NCBI GenBank assembly: GCA_018653365.1
Contig: JABIAG010000001.1
Coordinates: forward strand, 1 to 64,000
Direction of reading: 5' to 3'
Length of the DNA stretch: 64,000 nt
DNA from: Candidatus Woesearchaeota archaeon
GTDB taxonomy: Archaea; Nanobdellota; Nanobdellia; Woesearchaeales; JABIAG01
In this document: piece after piece, positions 26,417-34,619 of the stretch
Layout of the letters: each line of letters begins with the position of its first letter
How positions within the stretch are numbered: the stretch's first letter is position 1
Notes under the pieces: model-generated
Seen by the model: the letters and a program-made list of their open reading frames with translations, nothing else
Databases searched by the model: none
Told to the model about the DNA's origin: nothing
Translations under genes and position numbers: made by a program

Positions 26417-27000
26417 GCTAAAATTTTAAGAATTCCTGGAGATATTTCAAAAATTTCTCCTGCTTCAAGAAGTTTTTTGATTATTTTTTCTGAATCTTTG
26501 CCCAAATTATCAACAAGACTTTCAGTAGAAACTCCCTCACCTTTATCTAATTCTTTAATTAAATCAATAATTGGGGGTTGCTCTTTAACTGCAGTTTCTT
26601 TAATTGGTTTAACAACTGGCTTTTCAACAGTAATTGGTTGTTGAAGTTCTAATTTTCTAACATTAATCCAATTTTTGTCTTCAATCTTTTTAACAATTTC
26701 AGGCATGACGTACCGTTCTTCATTATACTCTCTTGGCCTACCAATAACTAAAAGAACATCACCCACACTAAAATCTAATTTTAATTCATTAAAACTTCTC
26801 AAAACAATTTCCCCAGTACCATCATCAAGTTTAATCAAGTTTTCAGAAGAATCAATAACAATACCTAAAACATTAACTCTAGAAAACTTTTTGTTATTAA
26901 TTTCAATAAAGTTGGGTTCCCAACCTTCTTTAACAACATATTCTCCATTCAAAATTTCTTTAATCCAAACTTTAAATGCAATTTCTCTTTTAGCTTTCAT
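26413..27000 (-). CDS. OB-fold nucleic-acid-binding protein, RPA-related, with C-terminal winged helix
   Basis: The 195-residue protein has an OB-like domain (EPNFIEINNKKFSRVNVLGI, LDDGTGEIVLRSFNELKLDF, VGDVLLVIGRPREYNEERYV), a Pro/Val/Lys linker and a C-terminal helical segment (IDLIKELDKGEGVSTESLVD...) that fits a winged helix. This OB plus winged-helix plan is that of RPA32-like and RPA-associated proteins. I chose ATG 27000 because GGAGGT lies 9 bases before it; the TTG at 27006 is too close. It lies downstream of mcm on the same strand, consistent with single-stranded DNA work at the fork. Confidence 0.7.
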   Translation of the reverse strand: MKAKREIAFKVWIKEILNGEYVVKEGWEPNFIEINNKKFSRVNVLGIVIDSSENLIKLDDGTGEIVLRSFNELKLDFSVGDVLLVIGRPREYNEERYVMPEIVKKIEDKNWINVRKLELQQPITVEKPVVKPIKETAVKEQPPIIDLIKELDKGEGVSTESLVDNLGKDSEKIIKKLLEAGEIFEISPGILKILA

Positions 27001-27057
27001 ACTCAAAAAACCTCCTGTTTTTTGGTCGAAATTTTATGTATTCAAATTTCATTTTTT

Positions 27058-29064
27058 TTATAATCTCTGGATAAATCCGGGCTTGGGTTCAAAGATGTCT
27101 CCTGAACGCCTTAATTTTTCAATGGCTTCCTCACAGGCAGATCTGCTAATGTCTTTCTCACCAGCTTCTTTTACCACATTTTCAAGGGAAATCGGTTTGC
27201 CCAATCTGTTTTCTAAATCAGCAACAATTTCTTTAATTTGAATAATTTTTCCACGTTGTGAAGTAGAAATTCCCGTAGTTATAATATCAGTATCAATCTT
27301 GCCTGTTTCAGGATCGACCCCAACTTGTGAAAGACAATTATGAAGTAGTTCAATTGCCATTTTAGCTTCTTTTCGAGTAACCTTATTAGAAAGCTTCATC
27401 CTAGACATGCCTTCTGAAAGCCTAACTAATGCTTCAAGTTGTCTTGCAGTGATAGGCACTGATTTAGAACCTGACTCGTCAGATGTTTTGTTTCTGATAT
27501 TAACATAATATCTTTTTAATTCATCCATTGCACCATCAGTAAGAACTGGATTAATTCGTTTAGAATAAGCAACATACTGCCTTAAAAGTTCTGTATTGAT
27601 TTCAGGTTCTTCAATATTAGGATTTTGGTGAAGTGAAAGAATGTGTGAAGCAAGTCGAGTATCTTTATCAGAATCAGGTAGATCCCTTAATGGAAAAATA
27701 AGATCAAATCTAGAAATTAAAGGAGGTGGAAGATCAATTTGAGTAACAATTGGTGAGTAAGGATCAAACCTACCAAGCTTAGGATTAGCAGCAGCTAAAA
27801 CAGTAGTTTTACAGGTAAGTGTAGCTTGAATGTTTGCTTTCGAAATAGATACTGTTTGCTGTTCTAGGGCTTCATGCATTGCAGATCGGTCTTCAGTAGT
27901 CATTTTATCCAACTCATCAATACAACATAATCCATCACTAGCAAGAACTAGGGCACCTGCTTCTAAACTCCAACCCTGAAGAAATTCATCTTTAACAACA
28001 CTTGCAGTAAGACCTGCCCCAGAAGCACCTTTACCAGAAACATATCTGCTTTTAGGAGCAACTATGTTGGCACGTTTAAGAAGTTGAGACTTACCACATC
28101 CTGGATCCCCAATTAATAAAATATGAATGTCCCCTCTAGTAATAACGCCATCACTTCTTTTTTTATTAACTCCACTAAACAATTGAATCAACAATGCTTC
28201 TTTAACAAGATCATGACCATAAATGGATGGGGCCACAGCAGCAATCATTTTTTTTAGTAAATGAGGATCTTTACTTAATTCTAGAATTGCATCCTCTTGT
28301 TTTTTAGAAATCGAGAGTTCATGAAATGATTCTTCCTTAGGTTCAACATGATTAATATCCACCATTAAATCAAACCTAGTAGAGGGCGCGCCTGTACGCG
28401 AAATTATTGGAACCTCTTTAATTTGACCAGTAACCAAAATATTCATTCCAGGATTGGTTCTTTTTTCACTCAAAGGACTAACTAGATCTGCCTTAAGAAA
28501 TAGATTTATACGTTTAGGTTGTTCTCCCCCTTCTAACTTTTCAGGATTTTCCTCTAAAACAATTCCTTGGGCATCAACGAGCTCTTTTTCTAATATTTTA
28601 AACTTGCCTTTCCTACCACAACCACATCTTGTGGGTTCATGAAATTTAGTATCTAATTGAGGAACTGAAATAACATTACCACATGCAGGACATTCAAATT
28701 TAGCAATAGTTACTTGAGGACGAACATCAGACTTTTGTCTCACCACTCCATCAATAGAAACAAATTTTCCAATATGAGAACTACGAATCTCTCTAACTTT
28801 AACTTGAGCAGACTTAGGTAGGTCTTTGAAACGTAAATAAAAGTTTTTAATAGCACTATTTATGTTTTTAATAGCTAAATTACCGGCTTGTAAAATATCT
28901 TCAGGATTATCTAATAATTCTTCAGCAAGTTCAGGATCAAATCTAGAAATTTCAGAGAAACTAATATTTAAATGAAGTTCTTTTTTCCTAATAAGTTCAG
29001 CAATTTCTGCTTTTTTTTTATCTAGAAACTCACCCATACGTTGGATTTGTTCTGAAGCATCCAT
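27058..29064 (-). CDS. mcm: Replicative helicase MCM
   Basis: The 668-residue AAA+ protein unwinds DNA ahead of the fork as a hexamer. The N-terminal domain contains the zinc site (CPACGN and CGCGRK), and the motor domain has Walker A GDPGCGKSQLLKRA (about residue 316), Walker B CCIDELDKM, sensor 1 LAAANPKLG and arginine-finger SRFDLIFPLRD. A C-terminal winged helix follows (RGKIIQIKEIVADLENRLG...). No intein is present. It lies upstream of the OB-fold gene on the same strand. Confidence 0.96.
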   Translation of the reverse strand: MDASEQIQRMGEFLDKKKAEIAELIRKKELHLNISFSEISRFDPELAEELLDNPEDILQAGNLAIKNINSAIKNFYLRFKDLPKSAQVKVREIRSSHIGKFVSIDGVVRQKSDVRPQVTIAKFECPACGNVISVPQLDTKFHEPTRCGCGRKGKFKILEKELVDAQGIVLEENPEKLEGGEQPKRINLFLKADLVSPLSEKRTNPGMNILVTGQIKEVPIISRTGAPSTRFDLMVDINHVEPKEESFHELSISKKQEDAILELSKDPHLLKKMIAAVAPSIYGHDLVKEALLIQLFSGVNKKRSDGVITRGDIHILLIGDPGCGKSQLLKRANIVAPKSRYVSGKGASGAGLTASVVKDEFLQGWSLEAGALVLASDGLCCIDELDKMTTEDRSAMHEALEQQTVSISKANIQATLTCKTTVLAAANPKLGRFDPYSPIVTQIDLPPPLISRFDLIFPLRDLPDSDKDTRLASHILSLHQNPNIEEPEINTELLRQYVAYSKRINPVLTDGAMDELKRYYVNIRNKTSDESGSKSVPITARQLEALVRLSEGMSRMKLSNKVTRKEAKMAIELLHNCLSQVGVDPETGKIDTDIITTGISTSQRGKIIQIKEIVADLENRLGKPISLENVVKEAGEKDISRSACEEAIEKLRRSGDIFEPKPGFIQRL

Positions 29065-29159
29065 AATAATTCCCCCCGAAATAAATATGAAACATACTAA
29101 AATCCAAAAACCTTAGTTTTTGAATGAATCAACTGATTCTTAATATGAATTTAAAAAAG

Positions 29160-29717
29160 TCACATTACTTTTTTAAGTTGTTCAACAAGCATGTCTAAAG
29201 CAATATTAACTTCATCCTCAGATTTTGTACCTGTACAAACAATCTTACCATTACTAAATAATAAGAAAGTAGCTTTAGCAGCAGGAAGCTTATAAACTAA
29301 ACCTGGAAATTGTTCAGGTTCATATTCTGTATTATCTAACTTCATAGCTAAAACATTAAGGTTCAAATCCATGCCTACGCTGCCTGAAGCAACAATATTC
29401 TGAATTGTAATCTTTGGAGCAATTTTAATCTTAATATTAATTTTTTCAAGACTTTTAATGATTTTTTTGATTGATTCATCAACTTTATCAAGTGTTCTAG
29501 CACCAGTACAAACAACTTTACCGCTAGAAAATATTAAAGCAGATGTTTTTGGATCTTTGATTCTAATAACTAAACCTGGAAATTGTTCAGGATTGTATTC
29601 AGTATTGGATAGTGTGGCAGCCATTCTTTCAAGTGGAATATCATGTTCTAAAGCGGTTGAAACTACTATATTTACAATAGAAAGTTCTTTTTTGCCTTCA
29701 TTTTGTTTTTTAGCCAT
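29160..29717 (-). CDS. tbp: TATA-binding protein TBP
   Basis: The 185-residue protein has the two imperfect repeats of about 90 residues that form the TBP saddle. Repeat 1 has NTEYNPEQFPGLVIRIKDPK and FSSGKVVCTGART; repeat 2 has NTEYEPEQFPGLVYKLPAAK and FSNGKIVCTGTKS. It binds promoter TATA boxes together with TFB. Its own promoter shows a CCTTT-T-AAAGG element at 29743-29753, about 30 bases before the start, and a similar CCTTT-TT-AAAGG copy farther out at 29794-29805, which could allow self-regulation. Confidence 0.96.
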   Translation of the reverse strand: MAKKQNEGKKELSIVNIVVSTALEHDIPLERMAATLSNTEYNPEQFPGLVIRIKDPKTSALIFSSGKVVCTGARTLDKVDESIKKIIKSLEKINIKIKIAPKITIQNIVASGSVGMDLNLNVLAMKLDNTEYEPEQFPGLVYKLPAAKATFLLFSNGKIVCTGTKSEDEVNIALDMLVEQLKKVM

Positions 29718-29830
29718 TTTTACCCTCGTAATAGTTTATTCCCCTTTTAAAGGAGTTATTTAAATAGTAGTTTATAAGCATTTATAAATACTTCCTTTTT
29801 AAAGGTTTATTTACTGTAAACATAGTGCCT

Positions 29831-29933
29831 CCTACATTTCCTGTAGAGTTCTTGGCTTAGGGGGCCTGTATTGCCTGATTTGGGCTTTTTCATGCTTTTT
29901 TTGATTCTGTTGACCCCTCCATTTCCTGTGGAG
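29831..29933. repeat. Pair of 18-base near-identical elements
   Basis: CCTACATTTCCTGTAGAG (29831-29848) and CCTCCATTTCCTGTGGAG (29916-29933) differ at two positions and lie 85 bp apart. Each can form a 5-bp hairpin (CTACA/TGTAG; CTCCA/TGGAG). They lie between tbp and the isc operon. They could be regulatory sites or part of a small RNA; the two differences retain the ability to pair in each copy. Confidence 0.5.
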
Positions 29934-29946
29934 ATTAAGGATAAAC

Positions 29947-29970
29947 TTTATATAGTTAACACTGTTAACT
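29947..29970 (+). promoter_or_regulatory. isc operon promoter with an operator directly after the TATA box
   Basis: TTTATATA (29947-29954) is 30 bases before the ATG at 29977, so the message is probably leaderless. AGTTAAC-ACT-GTTAACT (29954-29970) is a perfect 7-bp inverted repeat between the box and the start site. A regulator bound there would block transcription; the HTH protein encoded next is the obvious candidate. Confidence 0.65.
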
Positions 29971-29976
29971 TTACTT

Positions 29977-30315
29977 ATGTTTTCACAAGAAATAGAGACA
30001 TATTATCTTATTCCCGCAATACGTAGAGAAATTGCTAAAATAATGATAAAAAAAGGACAAACTCAACAAGAAGTAGCCCTAAAATTGAAATTAACAAAAT
30101 CTGCAGTTTCTCAGTATGTATCTGGAAAAAGAGGGAAAAAGTTTGTTTTAAGTAAGGGAACTGTAGAAGAGTGTTGTGCTCAAATTTTAAACGGAGTACA
30201 CTATTTACGAGCAATACAGGATTTGTTAATTAAACTGAAATCAAATAAAGAAATTTGCAAAATTTACGCACAAAATTCGGTGCGACCAGAAGATTGTGAG
30301 GTATGTAAAGGATGA
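29977..30315 (+). CDS. HTH regulator with clustered cysteines, head of the isc operon
   Basis: The 112-residue protein has a Cro/C1-type helix-turn-helix (IAKIMIKKGQTQQEVALKLK and LTKSAVSQYVSGKRG; residues about 19-53), then a helical region with Cys66, Cys67, Cys94, Cys107 and Cys110 (EECC, EICK, DCEVC). Cysteines spaced like this could hold an Fe-S cluster or a metal, making the protein a functional analogue of IscR or SufR. Its stop overlaps the iscS start (ATGA), and an inverted-repeat operator sits at its own promoter. Cluster binding is inference. Confidence 0.75.
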   Translation: MFSQEIETYYLIPAIRREIAKIMIKKGQTQQEVALKLKLTKSAVSQYVSGKRGKKFVLSKGTVEECCAQILNGVHYLRAIQDLLIKLKSNKEICKIYAQNSVRPEDCEVCKG

Positions 30316-31436
30316 TATATTTAGATAATGGCGCAACAACCCAGGTAGCAACAGAGGTTGTTAAAGAAATGGACGAAGTAATGCTTAATGATTACGGTAA
30401 TCCTAGTTCACTACATTCACTAGGAAGAAAAGCAAAAGAATTAATTGAGGAAGTAAGAGAAAAAATAGCAAAAGAAATTAATGCAACTGCGGATGAAATA
30501 ATTTTTACATCTGGTGGATCAGAAGCAAATAATTTAGCTTTGAATGTGTTGGAATCAGGAGACCATCTCATAACCACTAAAATTGAACATCACTCAATTG
30601 AGGTTACTCTAAAAGAATTAGAAAAAAAAGGGATTGAGGTCAGTCAGTTAAATGTTGATGCCGAGGGAGTTATTGATTTAGAAGAGCTGAAAAAAAGTTT
30701 TAAACAGAATACTAAACTTGTTTCAGTAATACATGGAAATAATGAGATTGGAACATTACAAGACCTGATTAAAATTGGGGAAGTTTGTTCTGAGAAAAAG
30801 GTAATGTTACATTCAGATTGTGTACAAAGTTTTAAAAAAGAAAAAATTGATGTTGTTAAAGCGAATTTAAGCATGCTTTCTTTATCAGCACATAAAATAC
30901 ATGGACCAAAAGGAGTTGGAGCATTATATGTTAACAAGAATATTAAAATAAAACCCTTGATTTTTGGCGGAGCACAAGAAAATAAGAAACGAGCAGGAAC
31001 AGAAAACGTACCCGGCATTATTGGACTAGGAAAAGCGGTTGAATTGGATCTTGAATTAGATAAAGTAAAAGAATTAAGAGATTATTTTATTAAAAAAGTT
31101 GAGAGTGAGATGGAGGAGGTTAAGCTTAACGGTTCACGTTCAAACAGATTATGTAATAATGCAAACTTTTCTTTTAAATATGTTGAGGGCGAATCATTGT
31201 TAATGAGTTTAGACTTAGAAGGAATAGCGGTATCAACAGGTTCGGCATGTAGTTCAAGAAGTTTAAAACCATCACATGTACTAATGGCACTAGGAATGGG
31301 AGCAGAACAAGCACACGGAAGCATAAGATTCACATTTTCAAAATTTAATACAAAAGAAGAAGTTGACAAAACCGTTGATGTTTTGAAAAAAATTGTTGAG
31401 AGGTTAAGGAAGATAAGTCCTTTGAGAAAAAAATGA
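30312..31436 (+). CDS. iscS: Cysteine desulfurase IscS/NifS
   Basis: The 374-residue PLP enzyme converts cysteine to alanine and passes the sulfur to the IscU scaffold. It begins MIYLDNGATTQVATEV, has SGGSEANN for the cofactor phosphate, the PLP lysine in SLSAHKIHGPKG (Lys195) and the catalytic loop Cys in STGSACSSRSLKPSHVL (Cys313). The short loop is that of group I enzymes. It is linked by 4-base overlaps on both sides to the regulator and to iscU. Confidence 0.95.
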   Translation: MIYLDNGATTQVATEVVKEMDEVMLNDYGNPSSLHSLGRKAKELIEEVREKIAKEINATADEIIFTSGGSEANNLALNVLESGDHLITTKIEHHSIEVTLKELEKKGIEVSQLNVDAEGVIDLEELKKSFKQNTKLVSVIHGNNEIGTLQDLIKIGEVCSEKKVMLHSDCVQSFKKEKIDVVKANLSMLSLSAHKIHGPKGVGALYVNKNIKIKPLIFGGAQENKKRAGTENVPGIIGLGKAVELDLELDKVKELRDYFIKKVESEMEEVKLNGSRSNRLCNNANFSFKYVEGESLLMSLDLEGIAVSTGSACSSRSLKPSHVLMALGMGAEQAHGSIRFTFSKFNTKEEVDKTVDVLKKIVERLRKISPLRKK

Positions 31437-31801
31437 ATTATACTAATAAAGTAATAGAACGTTTCAAATCCCCAAAACATATGGGTGAATTAAAAGAAGC
31501 AAATGGAAAAGGCAAAGTGGGTAATCCAGTTTGTGGTGATGTTATGGAAGTTGCAATCAAGGTTGAAAACAACATTATTGTAGATGCAAAAGTAAAAACT
31601 TTTGGATGCGTTGCAGCAATTAGTACATCTGATGTGGTTTGCGAATTAGCTATTGGAAAAACAATAGGTGATGCAGAACAAATAACTAAAGCAGATGTGG
31701 TATCAAAATTAGAAGATCTACCTCCAGAAAAAATACATTGTTCTTTATTGGGATTAGATGCGCTTAAGAAAGCAATAAGTGCATATAAAGAAAAACATTA
31801 A
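31433..31801 (+). CDS. iscU: Fe-S cluster scaffold IscU
   Basis: The 122-residue protein has the three scaffold cysteines and the conserved Asp: NPVCGDVM (Cys34, Asp36), TFGCVAA (Cys59) and IHCSLLG (Cys103). The PPxxK segment (LPPEKIHC) contacts the Hsc chaperone in bacterial IscU. It overlaps iscS by 4 bases. Regulator, desulfurase and scaffold together make a minimal ISC operon that would supply the many Fe-S and radical SAM proteins in this window. Confidence 0.94.
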   Translation: MNYTNKVIERFKSPKHMGELKEANGKGKVGNPVCGDVMEVAIKVENNIIVDAKVKTFGCVAAISTSDVVCELAIGKTIGDAEQITKADVVSKLEDLPPEKIHCSLLGLDALKKAISAYKEKH

Positions 31802-31827
31802 ATAGTTAATACATAATTAATTTTTTA

Positions 31828-32433
31828 ATGAAATACCAATTATTAATTTTGGGTTTAATCCTGCTTATTATTCCTTCTACTCTGGCTGCAATGGAACCAT
31901 CTAGGCCGTTTTGTGAACGCCAAGGATATGATTTCCTTGTTAAATACGATGCAACATATGAGGGAGAGAAAATTGGGTATGTTGAAATTGAAAGAACCTG
32001 GGAAATCACATACCAAAATATGACTTTAATAATTCCTTTTGAACATAATGGAAGATATATAGAACAAGACGGAATACGATTAGATAAAAGTAAAATAAAT
32101 CGATCAGATGCAAAAGCTTTTTGTGTTTTAAATTCTCAAATAACTTGCGACTCATATGCATTTTTCAGGGGAGAATGCGGACAAGAATTTAGAAAACCAT
32201 TACCTTGTGTGAAAGAGGGTGAAACAGTTTTCAAACAATTTGAAGATTGTTGTGAAGGAACGAGACCCTATTTACGAAGGGGTACTGTAGGACAACCAAC
32301 CTGTCAACGATTAAGTAAAGGATTTTTTACAAATAATATTATTTCTGTTTCTACATTAATTGGAATTATAATAGTGTTAGTACTGATTGCATTAGTATTT
32401 TTTTTAATAATTAAAAAGAAAAAAATAAGTTAA
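31828..32433 (+). CDS. Secreted, C-terminally anchored Cys-containing protein
   Basis: The 201-residue protein has a Sec signal (MKYQLLILGLILLIIPSTLA), an extracellular domain of about 150 residues with about eight cysteines, one C-terminal membrane helix (IGIIIVLVLIALVFFLII) and a short Lys tail. It lies 26 bases after iscU and may be read from the same transcript, but nothing suggests an Fe-S role. The same type I anchor layout occurs in the 12.9-kb protein. Family not recognised. Confidence 0.65.
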   Translation: MKYQLLILGLILLIIPSTLAAMEPSRPFCERQGYDFLVKYDATYEGEKIGYVEIERTWEITYQNMTLIIPFEHNGRYIEQDGIRLDKSKINRSDAKAFCVLNSQITCDSYAFFRGECGQEFRKPLPCVKEGETVFKQFEDCCEGTRPYLRRGTVGQPTCQRLSKGFFTNNIISVSTLIGIIIVLVLIALVFFLIIKKKKIS

Positions 32434-32729
32434 TAGCCAGTTAACTCATAATTAAACTGTCTGATAAAGTCCTCTTCCATGTTCTTATTGCCCTTAATCA
32501 GGCCTTCAAAGACTTCTTTAGTAAAGCAATGCCGACACACGGTCATCTCTTCTCCACAGATAACACAACTATGCAGAGGTTCCATACCTAGATAAAGATT
32601 CGCGATGTCCTTCATCTCACTTACCAAACTTGGTTTTGTTTCGTTGAACCACGCTTCCATTTCTCTGCTAAGACATTCTACGCAGATTGGGTTAGTGACG
32701 GCTTCGTCACAAAGTGTGCATTTCATCAT
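32430..32729 (-). CDS. Small zinc-binding protein with CxxC pairs
   Basis: The 99-residue protein has CxxC pairs MKCTLCDEA and PICVECLSREM near the N-terminus and CVICGEEMTVCRHCFTKEV in the middle, enough for two treble-clef or ribbon-type zinc sites, separated by a helix (SLVSEMKDIANLYLG). Two ATG codons are adjacent; GAGGTGA upstream fits the second slightly better. It may be a protein- or RNA-binding adaptor; the family is not recognised. The 3' end overlaps the convergent gene by 4 bases. Confidence 0.65.
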   Translation of the reverse strand: MMKCTLCDEAVTNPICVECLSREMEAWFNETKPSLVSEMKDIANLYLGMEPLHSCVICGEEMTVCRHCFTKEVFEGLIKGNKNMEEDFIRQFNYELTGY

Positions 32730-33021
32730 TTCACCTCACCAGGTTCGGTTCCATTCTGAACACACAATGTTGTTGTGTATTTCATTTTCGTTTTCACCTT
32801 TTATTTTTTTTCAAGGGCTTTAACTTCATCCAGAATTAGTTATCTGTTCATCAAAGCCAATGAGCTTTAACAAACCAGATAGCTCACTCTACCAAACAGC
32901 TTACACTTAATCGGTTTTGAGTGAGTCATTTTCATGATTATTCTATAACACTTTTGGTATTTAAATGTTGTGTATATTCTGTTGTAAGAATGTTTTTAAA
33001 GTTTTAAAAATAAGTGATATC
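32730..33021. other. 292-base gap with an inverted repeat and no gene seen
   Basis: The region holds the start signals of the flanking genes and an inverted repeat TGAGCT...AGCTCA (about 32870-32895) in a stretch less AT-rich than its surroundings. Its reverse complement superficially resembles a tRNA D-arm (TTTGGTAGAG) but lacks a T-arm and acceptor stem. A small RNA is possible. Confidence 0.3.
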
Positions 33022-34257
33022 ATGAAGAAATTAATACTGGTAAATCCTGCTTTTAGAGGCCATATTCTTGGGTTAATTGGCAAGACCCTTAAGTTTGCAA
33101 ATCCACCTATTTTTTCAGTATTAGAAGCAATGAGTCCAAAGTGGGATGTTAAGGTTTACAATCAACCATTCAAAGTAAAATATGAAAAAGGACTTGTAGG
33201 AATAACATCATTTACTTCTAATATTTATCGAGCATATAAACACGCAGACAAATTTAGAAAGGTTGGAGCAAAAGTTATTATGGGCGGACCCCATGTAACT
33301 TTTCGGATAAAAGAAGCATTAAAACATTGCGATTCTGTAGTTGTTGGCGAGGTAGAGGGGGTGTGGAAACAAATATTAAAAGACTATCAAAATGATAACT
33401 TAAAATCTGTTTACTATGGAGAACCAAAAGAAAACTTTTGGGAATATTATCAAAACGGTTTTTTAAAACTTAAGGACACAAAAAAAATAAATGCGATACA
33501 AGCAACAAGAGGATGTAAATTTCAGTGTAAATTTTGTACGATTCACAAGCTATATAAAGGGGGTCTGAGAAAAGTCCCCATCGAAAAAATTGTTCAACAA
33601 ATAGACTCAGTAAAACCTTTTTGGCGAACTTCAATATTCTTTACTGATAATAATTTGTTTACAGATCCTGTTTATTGTAAAAAATTGTTCGAAGCATTAA
33701 TCCCTTTGAAAATTACTTGGTCTGGTTTAGCATCAATAGACATTGCAAAAGATGATAAACTTTTGAAACTGGCAAAGAAGAGTGGGTGCAATAGATTGGG
33801 GATTGGTTTTGAAACAGTTAACGAAAATGTAATTAAAAGCAATCCGGGTAAGTTAAATTTGTACCAGGATTATTTAAAATTAATAAAACGAATAAAAAAA
33901 CACAAAATAAAAATAACGGGAACGTTTATTGTGGGATTTGAAGAAGATACTTTCAAATCTTTATGGAAATTATTTGTTTTTACTTTAAAAGCAAATCTTC
34001 ATTTGTCTTTCTTTTCAATACTCACTCCTTTTCCCGGAACTGAACTGTTTGATAATGTTGTTAAAGAAAGAAAAATCAAGGTTTTTAATTGGACAAAATA
34101 TGATGGGTTATCGTTAGTTACAGAACACCCAAGCTTTAATCGTTTTACTATTCAGCCAATCTTTTATTTTTTTAGATTGTCTTTTTTAGTTAATACAACT
34201 TGGGGGAGAATATTGTTTGCGTTGATAATTCTTTCCGCTTCTGCATATTTTTGGTAA
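33022..34257 (+). CDS. B12-binding-domain radical SAM protein
   Basis: The 411-residue protein has an N-terminal cobalamin-binding-like domain (FTSNIYRAYKHADKFRKVGA, VIMGGPHVTF, VVVGEVEGVW) and a radical SAM domain starting at ATRGCKFQCKFCTIH (C-x3-C-x2-C) followed by SIFFTDNNLFTD and GTFIVGFEEDTF. This architecture is that of class B methylases and relatives acting on unreactive carbons or phosphinates. The substrate cannot be inferred. The C-terminus has hydrophobic segments (FFRLSFLVN, WGRILFALIIL) suggesting membrane association, perhaps lipid modification. I chose ATG 33022 (MKKLILVNP), preceded by GTGAT, over the upstream reading. Confidence 0.85.
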   Translation: MKKLILVNPAFRGHILGLIGKTLKFANPPIFSVLEAMSPKWDVKVYNQPFKVKYEKGLVGITSFTSNIYRAYKHADKFRKVGAKVIMGGPHVTFRIKEALKHCDSVVVGEVEGVWKQILKDYQNDNLKSVYYGEPKENFWEYYQNGFLKLKDTKKINAIQATRGCKFQCKFCTIHKLYKGGLRKVPIEKIVQQIDSVKPFWRTSIFFTDNNLFTDPVYCKKLFEALIPLKITWSGLASIDIAKDDKLLKLAKKSGCNRLGIGFETVNENVIKSNPGKLNLYQDYLKLIKRIKKHKIKITGTFIVGFEEDTFKSLWKLFVFTLKANLHLSFFSILTPFPGTELFDNVVKERKIKVFNWTKYDGLSLVTEHPSFNRFTIQPIFYFFRLSFLVNTTWGRILFALIILSASAYFW

Positions 34258-34273
34258 CATTTAAATAGTGGTG
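34256..34273 (+). promoter_or_regulatory. Promoter element AACATTTAAATAGTGGTG
   Basis: A TATA-like TTTAAATAG core about 95 bases before the wHTH gene. Nearly the same 18-mer occurs at 59632-59649 before the second surface locus, suggesting a shared promoter type. Confidence 0.4.
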
Positions 34274-34318
34274 TTTCAATTAAATGAAATTAAAGGAGTA
34301 ACGAGATCAACTAAGAGG

Positions 34319-34337
34319 TTTATTTTGGTAAAATAAA
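34319..34337 (+). promoter_or_regulatory. Perfect inverted repeat before the wHTH gene
   Basis: TTTATTTT-GGT-AAAATAAA is a perfect 8-bp inverted repeat 21 bases before ATG 34359. It could be the operator of the wHTH protein or a leader hairpin. Confidence 0.45.
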
Positions 34338-34358
34338 TGTTACTTTAACAAAGATCAA

Positions 34359-34619
34359 ATGGTTCAATTAATTGAACTCGTAAAGAGTGGAAAAGTGGTG
34401 GACTTAGTCCTGTTTTTTTTAGAGACTTCGGGGGAATATTCTCAAATACAGTTAACAAAAAAGGTAGGGTTAGCAAAAGCAACTGCAGTAAAATGGTTAA
34501 GATTGATGGTAAACGCTAAAATTTTACAAATTAGAAAAATAGGACCAACCAATCTTTATACAATAAATTCAGATCATAGACTAGTTAAAATTATTAAGGA
34601 GTTAAATAATGAAAAATAA
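34359..34619 (+). CDS. Winged-helix DNA-binding protein
   Basis: The 86-residue protein is a single winged helix: helices VVDLVLFFLETSG, YSQIQLTKKVGLA and KATAVKWLRLMVNAKILQI (recognition), then the wing IRKIGPTNLYTIN. It overlaps the next gene by 11 bases, so it is translationally coupled to the large surface-protein genes and probably regulates them. A hairpin-like inverted repeat precedes it. Confidence 0.8.
   Translation: MVQLIELVKSGKVVDLVLFFLETSGEYSQIQLTKKVGLAKATAVKWLRLMVNAKILQIRKIGPTNLYTINSDHRLVKIIKELNNEK

Noticed and set aside
27058-29064. Intein in MCM
   Set aside because: Walker A and Walker B regions are contiguous; 668 residues is the normal length.
32820-32960. tRNA-like sequence on the minus strand
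   Set aside because: A TTTGGTAGAG D-arm-like string is present, but no T-arm, no 7-bp acceptor stem and no proper anticodon loop can be formed.
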